Source of the DNA: Desulfobacteraceae bacterium CG2_30_51_40
GTDB lineage: Bacteria; Desulfobacterota; DSM-4660; Desulfatiglandales; Desulfatiglandaceae
Length of the DNA stretch: 35,271 nt
Direction: 5' to 3'
Assembly (NCBI GenBank): GCA_001874005.1
Contig: MNYJ01000188.1
Coordinates: forward strand, 1 to 35,271
In this document: positions 8,853-16,374 of the stretch, piece by piece
How the letters are laid out: every line of letters begins with the position of its first letter
Position numbering within the stretch: position 1 is the stretch's first letter
Notes under the pieces: generated by a model
Told to the model about the DNA's origin: nothing
What the model saw: only the letters and a program-made list of their open reading frames with translations
Databases searched by the model: none
Translations under genes and position numbers: made by a program

Positions 8853-10103
8853 TTAAAGCATCTCCAAGGCGCAGGCCATGGAAACCCCTCCTCCGCCGCA
8901 AAGGGTCGCAAGACCCAGGGTCTTACCCTGTTTCTTCATGGCGTAAAGAAGTGTCACCATTATGCGGCATCCGGTTGAGCCTACCGGGTGCCCAAGACCG
9001 ATGCCTGAACCGTTGATATTTGTTATCTCACGGTTAAGGCCCAGTTCCCTCTCACAGCCGATGTACTGTGAGGCGAAGGCCTCATTTACCTCGATAAGTT
9101 CAAAATCCTTAAGGCCTAGTCCTTTGTTTCTTGCAAGAAGGTCCTTCACGGCCGGGACAGGGCTCAGCCCCATGACGGACGGGTGGCATGCCCCCCTTCC
9201 TATAGCCTTGATCCTGGCAATGGGCGCAAGGCCGAGTTCCTTTGCTTTCTCGGCTGACATAATGATCATAGCGCTCGAACCGTCATTTATGCCTGAGGAA
9301 TTGCCTGCCGTAACCTTCCCAATTTTAGGAACGAAGGCCGGAGGCAGCTTTGCGAGCTGCTCCATGGTAAGTCCCGGCCTGTAATGCTCGTCTTTATCGA
9401 AGACCTTGGGTGGGCCCTTTCTTTGGGGAACTTCGATCGGCACAATCTCTTCTTTGAAATCGCCCTGGATGGTTGCCCTTTCGGTATTGTTATGGCTTCT
9501 TAGGGCTACCTCATCCATCTCCTCGCGGCTGATATTGAGCAGTTGAGCCACCAGTTCGGCTGTTTGGCCCATTATATATGGCTTACCCTTGAAAAGCTCG
9601 AGAGGCATTCCACTCTTGACAGGCCCATCCTCAGGATGAGGCATCAGATGTGAGCCGCAATGCAGGGCATGTATGAGGGAGTCCACAAAGGCGTGATCCT
9701 GAAGCCTGCATCCCCATCTGGCTCCGTAAACCGCATAGGGAGCGCCCGACATATGCTCGACTCCGCCTGCAAGGATAACATCGGCCATGCTTGCCTGTAT
9801 CATGGCCATACCGGAAACCACAGCCTCCATCGCTGAAATGCAGACCCTGTTAATGGTAACGGCCGTGATGTTTTCGGGAAGACCGGCCATGAGCGCTGCC
9901 ACCCTTGCCACATTTAGGTTGTCCGGGTGCTCAAGACAGCATCCAAACCTAATGTCGTCAATTAACGCAGGATCAATTCCAGCCCTCTTAATTGCCTCCT
10001 GCATTACAACGCCGGCTATTACCGGTCCATTCAAATCTCTAAGACTGCCCCCGAATGCTCCGATGGCGGTTCGGCATCCGGATACTATAACAACATCTTT
10101 CAT
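8853..10103 (-). CDS. acetyl-CoA acetyltransferase (thiolase)
   Basis: Cleaves 3-ketoacyl-CoA with CoA, or condenses two acetyl-CoA. The 416-residue protein has the nucleophilic cysteine C88 in NRVCISAMEAV, the NEAFASQ loop, the catalytic H372 in GIGLGHPVGSTG, and C402 in LCGGGGVSMA. It is slightly longer than the usual 390-400 because of an insertion around residues 140-170 that is rich in His (CGSHLMPHPEDG). AAGGAG on the minus strand supports the start. It precedes the acyl-CoA dehydrogenase gene in the direction of transcription, consistent with a beta-oxidation pair. Confidence 0.93.
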   Translation of the reverse strand: MKDVVIVSGCRTAIGAFGGSLRDLNGPVIAGVVMQEAIKRAGIDPALIDDIRFGCCLEHPDNLNVARVAALMAGLPENITAVTINRVCISAMEAVVSGMAMIQASMADVILAGGVEHMSGAPYAVYGARWGCRLQDHAFVDSLIHALHCGSHLMPHPEDGPVKSGMPLELFKGKPYIMGQTAELVAQLLNISREEMDEVALRSHNNTERATIQGDFKEEIVPIEVPQRKGPPKVFDKDEHYRPGLTMEQLAKLPPAFVPKIGKVTAGNSSGINDGSSAMIIMSAEKAKELGLAPIARIKAIGRGACHPSVMGLSPVPAVKDLLARNKGLGLKDFELIEVNEAFASQYIGCERELGLNREITNINGSGIGLGHPVGSTGCRIMVTLLYAMKKQGKTLGLATLCGGGGVSMACALEML

Positions 10104-10224
10104 CAGTATCTCCTTGAGCTTAAGGTCAAATAAATTTGGTATTGATCCAAGGCGGGAGCTGAGGCGGCCGGATAGATGGACTCAGCGCTGATCTCCGCTT
10201 AATCCTCGCAAATGCCGCGAAGGG

Positions 10225-10359
10225 TTAGGCCTCGGAAGCAAGCTCTTTCAATATCTCGGCATTCTTCTGAATGCGCTTTTGGTCGGCCTTTAGGTTACGT
10301 TTATTGAGTTTATCTTTATTAGAACGAATCAGTTTTGTTTTTGTGGTGTTTGAAGGCAT
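10225..10359 (-). CDS. 44-residue basic hypothetical protein
   Basis: A small gene between the thiolase and the repeat block. The peptide starts MPSNTTKTKLIRSNKDKLNK and ends with an acidic-tipped helix (NAEILKELASEA). It is very rich in Lys, Arg and Asn, predicted mostly helical, with no membrane segment or signal peptide. GAGGAG lies eight bases before the ATG on the minus strand. I recall similar short Lys/Arg-rich proteins with the same NAEILKELA ending in other Deltaproteobacteria, but I cannot verify that here. RNA or nucleic-acid binding is a guess from composition only. It may head the transcript that includes the thiolase, 121 bp downstream. Confidence 0.7.
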   Translation of the reverse strand: MPSNTTKTKLIRSNKDKLNKRNLKADQKRIQKNAEILKELASEA

Positions 10360-10479
10360 TATTATTCTCCTCTGTAAGCTTTGTGATTATGTGCGAAATG
10401 ATACTTTCTGCCGCTAGTGCTGTCAAGATGTTATGGGTCCGGAAGACGGGATATTGACAAGCGGCTTTTTCAGGAGGTA

Positions 10480-10621
10480 GTGTCCATCCGTAAATGGCTA
10501 TTTTCACCGATCTCGGCGTTGGGCTCAAATTTTAATCCTCGAAATACCTCAATGTATTCCTGTGCTTAAAATCATCGCCCGCCTTGAACTCGACGAAACT
10601 ATCTCATTTACGGATGGACAC
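10480..10621 (+). mobile_element. MITE-like foldback element, full copy 1 (142 bp)
   Basis: The element begins GTGTCCATCCGTAAATG and ends with the reverse complement (CATTTACGGATGGACAC). It is flanked by a perfect 6 bp direct repeat, GAGGTA, at 10474-10479 and 10622-10627. The interior is itself an imperfect palindrome (CAAATTTTAATCCTCGAAATA against TATTCCTGTGCTTAAAATC), so the whole unit can fold into one long hairpin. It has no coding capacity. The reverse complement of 15745-15886 is almost identical and the same length. Confidence 0.9.
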
Positions 10622-10644
10622 GAGGTAGCATTCGGACGATTGTG

Positions 10645-10767
10645 TGGAAAAAAATGCCCGAATTCAAGGCCTGCGATATCCCGAGGAATGGGTCGTAATT
10701 GAAGATACTCCGCAGTGACGAGGGATGAGCGAAACACAGTAGATGGTCGTTTTTCAACTGCGGTTAA
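10645..10767 (+). repeat. third dispersed repeat family, copy a
   Basis: This unit starts around TGGAAAAAAATGCCCG, continues through GGCCTGCGATATCCC and CGCAGTGACGAGGGATGAGC, and ends with GTTTTTCAACTGCGGTTAA. The same order of blocks is seen at 15490-15618 and 22681-22830, and the end alone at 16300-16353. It lies directly downstream of MITE copy 1 and runs towards the gene at 10892. Boundaries are approximate. Confidence 0.75.
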
Positions 10768-10891
10768 GCGTTCTCGCCGGTGAGATGGAGTGTCCATGAG
10801 CGGGGCAGCAAAATATGCGTGCCATGAAGGTCCGGGAAATTGCAGGGAAGATTCGAGGGATGGCAGCAAATCTTATTGGGAGGCTTTGCCG

Positions 10892-11386
10892 ATGAAAATT
10901 GGAAAAAGTTGTGTGATTATAACCAGCCTTATGGCGTTGCTTTTGTGGCCATTGTTTCCCGCGCAGGCCCAGTGGTGGCAGGATAAGGGCCTCAAGGAAA
11001 AATATGCCATCTCTGAAACACAGGCTAAGGAGATGGATGTGGTCTATAACTCTTTTCAGGCCAAGAGAAAGGATCTGGCAAATGCATCGAGAAATCTCCA
11101 GAAGGACCTGACTGATCTTCTGGAGCAGGAGAAAGTCGAAAAAGAGGCCATAGAGAAAAGCGTGACGGCGCTTGAAGCGGTTAGGAACAGACTCTTTAGT
11201 GAGACGGTTGAGGCGCGGCTCGCTATCAGGAAGATACTTAGCGAGGATCAGATAAAGAGGATAAGGGCGGAGAATCCCAAGCTCCTTTCATCAGAAGGCT
11301 ACAGGCCGTTAAGACCTCTTCCCAAGATTGAGCCGAGACCCGGTGCCGGTCTGGTTCCACAGAAGACGGCGCCGAAGCAGAACTAG
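10892..11386 (+). CDS. periplasmic Spy/CpxP/ZraP-like protein
   Basis: Predicted small periplasmic helical protein of 164 residues, possibly a chaperone or metal-responsive factor. The start at 10892 is supported by GGGAGG ten bases upstream and gives a clean signal peptide (MKIGKSCVIITSLMALLLWP, cleavage after AQA). The mature region is almost entirely charged alpha-helix (about residues 35-135) and carries ILSEDQIKRIRAENP, similar to the LTxxQ-type motif of the CpxP/Spy and heavy-metal-resistance families. The C-terminus is a Pro-rich tail. It stands alone between repeats and the convergent purQ. The family assignment is by pattern only. Confidence 0.65.
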   Translation: MKIGKSCVIITSLMALLLWPLFPAQAQWWQDKGLKEKYAISETQAKEMDVVYNSFQAKRKDLANASRNLQKDLTDLLEQEKVEKEAIEKSVTALEAVRNRLFSETVEARLAIRKILSEDQIKRIRAENPKLLSSEGYRPLRPLPKIEPRPGAGLVPQKTAPKQN

Positions 11387-11442
11387 AACGATATGCATCT
11401 GAAAAAGGCCGGCAGTAAGATCCACGGCTCTACGCCCTGGAA

Positions 11443-12279
11443 TTAAAGATTTTCCCTCGCATAATCTACGGCATTTCTGAATATTCTTATGCCGTCCCCT
11501 TCTCCTGAAGGAGGCACTTTACCCTTTCTGCTGAGGCATTCTTTCTTTCTTGTCCAGTCCGGGTGATTGGTGAAATGATTATATGCCTCGGGATGAGGCA
11601 TGAGACCGAATAGGCGGCCCGTGGGATCACAGATTCCTGCAATGTCTCCAAGCGAGCCGTTCGGGTTTGCCGGCCAGGCGCCCTTTGCCTGTTTTCCCAT
11701 CCTGTCGGCATAGGTCAGGACTACCTGGTTGTCTGTTAAGAGCCTTCCGATCCGTTCGTCTTCCGCGAAGAATTTTCCCTCCCCGTGACGAACCGGGAGT
11801 TCGATGGTATCTATGCCTTGCGTGAAAATACATGGAGAGAGGTTATTGACCCTTAGATTCACCCATGTGTCTATAAAATTTCCGGAGTCGTTATAGGTCA
11901 GGGCCACAGTCCTTTCCCGGTATTTCATTCCGAAGGCCGGCACGAGCCCGAGATTGACCATCGCCTGAAATCCGTTACATATTCCTAAAACAAGCTTTCC
12001 TTCTGAAATAAAGCTTGAGAGTTCTTCCCCCAGATGGTGCCTGATCTTAGCGGCCATCAATACGCCCGCTCCGTGATCGTCTCCCCAACTGAACCCTCCT
12101 CCGAATACCAGAATCTGATATGGGTCAAGGCTGTTTTTCGGCTGCAAAGAGGCGGGCGAGATAATCTGATTTATATGAACCCTGTGGGAATCGGCCCCGG
12201 CAGTCTTGAGCGAGTAATCGGTTTCATAGTCGCAGTTAAGGCCGTAGCCTGTTAAGACAAGTGCCCTTACCTTTTTCAT
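11443..12279 (-). CDS. purQ: phosphoribosylformylglycinamidine synthase, glutaminase subunit PurQ
   Basis: Hydrolyses glutamine to supply ammonia for FGAM synthesis, the fourth step of de novo purine biosynthesis. This is a class I glutamine amidotransferase of 278 residues with nucleophile C101 in GICNGFQ and the H229/E231 dyad in MPHPEA. It is longer than the usual 220-230. The ATG at 12279 overlaps the purL stop (ATGA), and GGAGG lies upstream inside purL, so translation is coupled. The in-frame sequence further upstream is the purL tail and is not taken as the start. Confidence 0.94.
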   Translation of the reverse strand: MKKVRALVLTGYGLNCDYETDYSLKTAGADSHRVHINQIISPASLQPKNSLDPYQILVFGGGFSWGDDHGAGVLMAAKIRHHLGEELSSFISEGKLVLGICNGFQAMVNLGLVPAFGMKYRERTVALTYNDSGNFIDTWVNLRVNNLSPCIFTQGIDTIELPVRHGEGKFFAEDERIGRLLTDNQVVLTYADRMGKQAKGAWPANPNGSLGDIAGICDPTGRLFGLMPHPEAYNHFTNHPDWTRKKECLSRKGKVPPSGEGDGIRIFRNAVDYARENL

Positions 12280-15266
12280 ACAAGACCTCCGAAGGGGCCT
12301 TTCCAGCACTCCTTTAGGGCCATGACATCCTCTGACATGACTATCTCGTCCCCCCGGCGCAATTTAAAGCTTCCGGTGTTCACGCATCTCCCTATCAGGG
12401 CGGCAGGGGAGCCGGACATGGCAGTTTCAAAAGCCTCTTGGCCTTCCTCAGAAACTGTGATTATGAAGCGCCCCGCTGACTCGGAAAAAAGCCTCCTGCT
12501 GGTTGAAAGCCCCTTATCAGCCTGGATGGCCCCTAAATCCAGATCCATCCCTATTTCTCCCGCCATGGCTACCAGCGCCAGATGCACCGCCAGTCCTCCT
12601 CTTGAAACGGCGTGGCAGGAGGCCACAAGACCTTTTTTCATTGCCGAACTCAAGAGTTGATAGGATTGAAAAGACCTCTTTGCGTCAACCGCCGGCACGT
12701 TTGCGCCTGTATAGCCCAACATCTGATAGTATTCACTTCCCCCGAGTTCATCGCGCGTCTTTCCAAGGAGATAGACGAGGTCTCCTGCGCACTTTGCGTC
12801 CATGGAGACGCATCCAGCAATATCTTCAATGACGCTGCAGACTGTAAATAGAAGTGTGGGTAGCCCCGAGACCCTCCTTCTCTCCCCGTAAGGGCCGGCG
12901 AGATTGCCGTCAATATACATGCTGTCTTTGCCTGAGAGAAGCGGAATACCGTATGCCAGGCAGTAGTCTCTGAGCGCCCAGTTAGCTCTTACAAGCTGAG
13001 CGGCCTTATATTTGCCATCAGGATTAAGCCGTTCATCAAACTGGATGGTGGGCCAGCAGAAATTATCAACCCCTCCGAGGTGTCGGGGATCGCCTCCCAC
13101 CGCAATGACCTTCCGCACGGCTTCATCAATCGCATTTGCAACCATGTTGTATGTATCTATTGCGGAGTAATGAGGGCAAAGCGCTTGGGACACGGCTATG
13201 CCCCTTAAGGATGAAAGGATGGGCCTCACGACTGCGGCATCCCCGGGGACGTCCCTGTTTTTTCCGACCAGGGGCTTTATTACGCTCCCTCCCTGCACCT
13301 CATGATCGTATTGCCTTGCTATCCAGTTCCTTGAGCAGATATTGGGCCTTGCGAGTAGAGTTCTGAGGATAGCCCCGTAACCGGTGGGCTCTGTTATCAC
13401 AGGCTCAGCTAATCCTCTTAATACAGGGGGAATCCATTCTGCATCGAATTCCCATTTAGGAAACTCAGACTCAAGAAAATCCATGCGCACATAGGCGCAG
13501 GTTTTGCCTTTATAGTCGAGACGGAGGTATCCTGAGTCATTAAATTCTCCGAGGACAGTGCTTTCAACCGCGTGTTTTCGGGAAAGCTCCATGAATCTCT
13601 CTATATTTTTAGGGCTTACCGCGAGGGTCATTCTCTCCTGAGATTCCGAAACCCAAATCTCCCACTGATCCAGCCCTTCGTATTTAAGGGGAACTCTGTC
13701 AAGATCCACCCTGCAGCCGTTACTGAAGCGCGCAGATTCTCCTATGGATGAGGAAAGCCCGCCCCCGCCGTTATCGGTTATAAATGAAAACAGGCCTTCA
13801 TCACGCGCCTCTATCAGAAAATCATGCATCTTTTTCTGGGTATAGGGATCACCTATCTGTACATGACCTGCGGGGGTATGTTCGCTGAAAGTCTCGGATG
13901 CTGCCGTCACGCCGTGAATGCCGTCCTTTCCAACCCTCCCCCCGCACATGATTATAAGATCGCCGGGTCTGGCGGCTTTTTCGTGGCTGGGCCTTCCGGT
14001 CACCCTTGCGGGCATTATTCCCATGGCGGTGACAAATACCAGACATTTGCCCAGGTAGCTTTCATCAAAAAGGAGCAGTCCGTAAGGCGTGGGTATTCCA
14101 CTTTTGTTTCCGCCGTCCCGTACCCCCTCTATTACTCCGTCCAGAAGGCGTCTGGGATGAAGATGCGGGCTGAGATCTCCGGCGTAGTTGCGCGGGCCGA
14201 CGCAGAAGCCGTACATACCGAGTATCAGCCTTGAACCCAGACCTGTCCCCATCGGGTCTCTGTAGATTCCCACTATGCCTGTAATGGCGCCTCCGTATGC
14301 CTCCATGTTGGAGGGGCTGTTATGAGTTTCGCCTGTTATGACGTAAAGGTGGTCATCGTCAAAACGTCCTACGCCGGCATTGTCCCAGAGCACGGAAACC
14401 ACCCAGTCCTTTTCCTTCTGGATGGCAAGGGTGGGAGCTTCAATACACGTCTTGAAGAGGTTGTCAACAGTAACGGCTTCACCTGTTGAGAGATCCCTGT
14501 ACCTGAAAAGACCTCTGAAGGTGTTGTGGTTGCAATGATCGCTCCTGGCCTGGGAGATGTATTCGATTTCCACATCGGTGGGAAGGTCAAGCCCCATCTT
14601 CTTTCTCTTTTCCCTTATGTCATCACGGAGAAAGTAATTCCTTATTACCGGGATATCTCTGGGATTGAGGGCCAGGTTTCTTTCTTTCGATATCTTTTCC
14701 AGGTCCTCATCGCTTTCAATCGGTATCTCGCTCACGGAAGGGCTCTTGGCAATGATAACCTTCGGGGTGATATGCCCTATTCCTATTAAAGGATCCCACT
14801 GCTCCTTTGAAATGACCTTCCATTGCTGAATGATTTCATTGGCCAGGAGATACTTTGCTATTGTCTCCACACATTCTTTTTGTATGTCACCCTTGACCTC
14901 GAAGAGCTTGGAGGTGAATATGGCCTCTTCTTCACGGAAGGTGATTCCCAGCAGGTCTTCCACGGCCTCCTGAGCCGTGCTTCCTGCCGTGTCCCTTACT
15001 CCCGGCCTGTAGCCGACCCGGATCAGCCAGTCAAAATCTTCTGCGAGGGGAGAATAAGAGGATTTCTCAGTCACCGGATTCGTGAAGAGATCATCTCTTA
15101 TTCTTTCAAGCTGGGGTTCGTCCAGTTGCGCCTCTATTGTAATGACCCTTATTACTCTTATCCTTTCAACTTCGTATCCGAAATACTCTTTGGCCTTCCT
15201 CTTTATGGAGTAGCCTTCGGCATCCAGAAGCTCTTTCTTCAGTCTTATTTCCAGTCTAACAGGCAT
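12276..15266 (-). CDS. purL: phosphoribosylformylglycinamidine synthase, PurS-PurL type (996 aa)
   Basis: Synthetase subunit converting FGAR to FGAM with ATP and PurQ-derived ammonia. The first 170 or so residues look like a duplicated PurS-type segment (VRLEIRLKKELLDAEGYSIK). The two-lobed AIR-synthase fold follows, with ARSDHCNHNTF and the ATP-contacting GETHNSPS (312-319). The glycine-rich ITDNGGGGLSSSIGESA lies in the first lobe and SRGGLAVHLALVAMAG in the second. The length is intermediate between small PurL (about 740) and the 1290-residue fused enzyme; the glutaminase is separate (purQ). ATG 15266 is preferred over the in-frame GTG at 15275 because GGTGGGAG lies just upstream of it. 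Confidence 0.94.
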   Translation of the reverse strand: MPVRLEIRLKKELLDAEGYSIKRKAKEYFGYEVERIRVIRVITIEAQLDEPQLERIRDDLFTNPVTEKSSYSPLAEDFDWLIRVGYRPGVRDTAGSTAQEAVEDLLGITFREEEAIFTSKLFEVKGDIQKECVETIAKYLLANEIIQQWKVISKEQWDPLIGIGHITPKVIIAKSPSVSEIPIESDEDLEKISKERNLALNPRDIPVIRNYFLRDDIREKRKKMGLDLPTDVEIEYISQARSDHCNHNTFRGLFRYRDLSTGEAVTVDNLFKTCIEAPTLAIQKEKDWVVSVLWDNAGVGRFDDDHLYVITGETHNSPSNMEAYGGAITGIVGIYRDPMGTGLGSRLILGMYGFCVGPRNYAGDLSPHLHPRRLLDGVIEGVRDGGNKSGIPTPYGLLLFDESYLGKCLVFVTAMGIMPARVTGRPSHEKAARPGDLIIMCGGRVGKDGIHGVTAASETFSEHTPAGHVQIGDPYTQKKMHDFLIEARDEGLFSFITDNGGGGLSSSIGESARFSNGCRVDLDRVPLKYEGLDQWEIWVSESQERMTLAVSPKNIERFMELSRKHAVESTVLGEFNDSGYLRLDYKGKTCAYVRMDFLESEFPKWEFDAEWIPPVLRGLAEPVITEPTGYGAILRTLLARPNICSRNWIARQYDHEVQGGSVIKPLVGKNRDVPGDAAVVRPILSSLRGIAVSQALCPHYSAIDTYNMVANAIDEAVRKVIAVGGDPRHLGGVDNFCWPTIQFDERLNPDGKYKAAQLVRANWALRDYCLAYGIPLLSGKDSMYIDGNLAGPYGERRRVSGLPTLLFTVCSVIEDIAGCVSMDAKCAGDLVYLLGKTRDELGGSEYYQMLGYTGANVPAVDAKRSFQSYQLLSSAMKKGLVASCHAVSRGGLAVHLALVAMAGEIGMDLDLGAIQADKGLSTSRRLFSESAGRFIITVSEEGQEAFETAMSGSPAALIGRCVNTGSFKLRRGDEIVMSEDVMALKECWKGPFGGLV

Positions 15267-15301
15267 ATCTCCCACCTTGGAGCAGTTATTACAATTTTTA
15301 T

Positions 15302-15368
15302 ATGAAAATGCCCGATCTTTTTATCCCTCACCCTCGACGGGGTAGGTAGTGGTGGGGGTGCTTTTCAT
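15302..15368 (+). repeat. dispersed cassette repeat, copy B (G-rich core, interrupted)
   Basis: The left end is ATGAAAAT (15302-15309), the core CCCTCACCCTCGACGGGG and GGTGGGGGTG, and the right end TTTTCAT (15362-15368). The expected downstream part (TTAGTTGTGCCCC, spacer, GGGCAT) resumes only at about 15435, because a half copy of the MITE-like element sits in between. The left end lies about 36 bp upstream of the purL start, so the purL promoter region overlaps it. Confidence 0.78.
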
Positions 15369-15373
15369 ACTTA

Positions 15374-15434
15374 GTGCCCATCCGTAAATGGCTATTTTCA
15401 CCGATTTTGGCGTTGGGCTCAAATTTTAATCCTC
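15374..15434 (+). mobile_element. half copy of the MITE-like element inside cassette B
   Basis: GTGCCCATCCGTAAATG and the following bases to TTTTAATCCTC match the first 61 bp of copy 1 (10480 onward) with few changes, then stop before the palindrome centre. The fragment is bordered by TTAG on both sides, and the surrounding cassette sequence continues after it. Confidence 0.8.
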
Positions 15435-15489
15435 TTAGTTGTGCCCCACCAGGGCATTACCTTTAGTAGCGCGGTGAAATAGCGGCTGA

Positions 15490-15618
15490 CGACCGGCTGA
15501 GAGAAAATACCCGGATGCAAGGCCAGCTAAATCCCGAAAATGGGCGTATAAGGGATAACGCCGCAACGGCGGGGGATGAGCTAAACGAAACAGACGGGCA
15601 TTTTTGACAGCCTGTTAA
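15490..15618 (+). repeat. third dispersed repeat family, copy b
   Basis: Shares the order GAGAAAATACCCGGATGCAA, GGCCAGCTAAATCCC, GGGATGAGC..AAACG and the closing CATTTTTGACAGCCTGTTAA with copies at 10645 and 22681. The 125 bp that follow, up to the second MITE copy, hold no recognisable feature. Confidence 0.7.
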
Positions 15619-15744
15619 TGCCTACTGTAAAGCAACAATCAGGGGGAGTCAATATCGCGGCCGAGCCTCTAACTTTCTTTGGGGGTCGAAAGCCGTGATT
15701 CGTCCCGGCAAACAAGTGACCTGAAATGAACGCTATGCTAACTA

Positions 15745-15886
15745 GTGTCCATCCGGAAATGAGATAGTTTCGTCGAGTTCAAGGCGGGCGATAATTTTAA
15801 CCACAGGAATACATTGACGTATTTCGAGGATTAAAATTTGAGCCCAACGCCGAAATCGGTGAAAATAGCCATTTCCGGATGGACAC
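15745..15886 (-). mobile_element. MITE-like foldback element, full copy 2 (142 bp)
   Basis: The ends GTGTCCATCCGGAAATG and CATTTCCGGATGGACAC are perfect inverted repeats. The flanks carry a perfect 6 bp duplication, TAACTA (15739-15744 and 15887-15892). The interior is the reverse complement of copy 1 with only scattered substitutions. Both terminal repeats have G where copy 1 has T at the same position, so the two ends have stayed matched to each other within each copy. Confidence 0.92.
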
Positions 15887-15907
15887 TAACTACACTTAGG
15901 AAGTGCC

Positions 15908-16039
15908 ATGGATCAGAAGGAGATTCCAATGGGTGCACTGACCCCGACGCAGACCCGGGCCGTATTGGCGGTTGAAATACACTTGCGTCATGAGTATATT
16001 TTAAAATCAAAAAGAGGTCTTAAGAATTTTGACAAATGA
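15908..16039 (+). CDS. possible 43-residue hypothetical ORF
   Basis: An ATG with AGGAAG five bases upstream opens a 43-codon frame starting MDQKEIPMGALTPTQTRAVL and ending in a basic stretch (KSKRGLKNFDK). It begins 22 bp beyond the second MITE copy and is isolated in a repeat-rich gap. I do not recognise it. It may be a real small protein, a decayed gene end or chance. Confidence 0.25.
   Translation: MDQKEIPMGALTPTQTRAVLAVEIHLRHEYILKSKRGLKNFDK
15972..16000 (+). promoter_or_regulatory. candidate sigma70-type promoter upstream of the ClpX-like gene
   Basis: TTGAAA (15972-15977) and TATATT (15995-16000) are separated by 17 bp, close to the sigma70 consensus. It faces the ClpX-like gene, whose ATG is 375 bp further on. 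The stretch is AT-rich and a chance match is possible. The distance would imply a long leader containing the repeat remnants. Confidence 0.3.
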
Positions 16040-16169
16040 GGACTTCTATGCAAAACCGATACAGTCGGGAATTATAGCACGTTACAAAACGGACACAGGA
16101 CAGGCTGAGCAAAATGGGCCGGGAGCTAGACCAGCTATATTTTGAAATATGAGGCCTAACGAGAAAATG

Positions 16170-16267
16170 AATTGTTATAGCGGCGTAGGCAGCTATACAA
16201 TTTACCCCTTCGATGGGAGAAATGATTTTCATCCTTCGTTGTGCCCCAATAGGGCATGGGGGTTAGT
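16170..16267 (+). repeat. dispersed cassette repeat, copy D (CGGCGTAGGC-type core)
   Basis: The right part is well preserved: ATTTTCAT (16225-16232), GTTGTGCCCC, a short spacer, GGGCATG and GTTAGT. The core holds a small inverted repeat, AATTGTTATAGC (16170-16181) and GCTATACAATT (16192-16202), around GGCGTAGGC. This resembles the core of copy F near phoH rather than the G-rich core of copies A to C. Confidence 0.65.
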
Positions 16268-16269
16268 TG

Positions 16270-16353
16270 GTGTCCATCCGTGTCTAGAACACGAAGCAAA
16301 GGCGAAGGTTGAGCGAAACCAAGAAGAAAGGCGTTTTTTGAGCAGCCTATAAA
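16270..16353 (+). repeat. repeat remnants: MITE tip and third-family tail
   Basis: GTGTCCATCCG (16270-16280) matches the first 11 bases of the MITE-like element and then diverges. From about 16300 the sequence follows the third repeat family (GGTTGAGCGAAACC and GCGTTTTTTGAGCAGCCTATAAA). These remnants abut cassette D and end 21 bp before the ClpX-like start codon. Confidence 0.55.
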
Positions 16354-16374
16354 GGAGAAAAAGGTTTTAGGAAT

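Noticed and set aside
13824-14234. 136-codon plus-strand frame antisense to purL
   Set aside because: The purL frame is unambiguous with family motifs here. The antisense frame has no domain and no ribosome-binding site.
15618-15698. 26-codon ORF after the third-family repeat copy b
   Set aside because: No SD, unremarkable composition, and it begins in the repeat tail.
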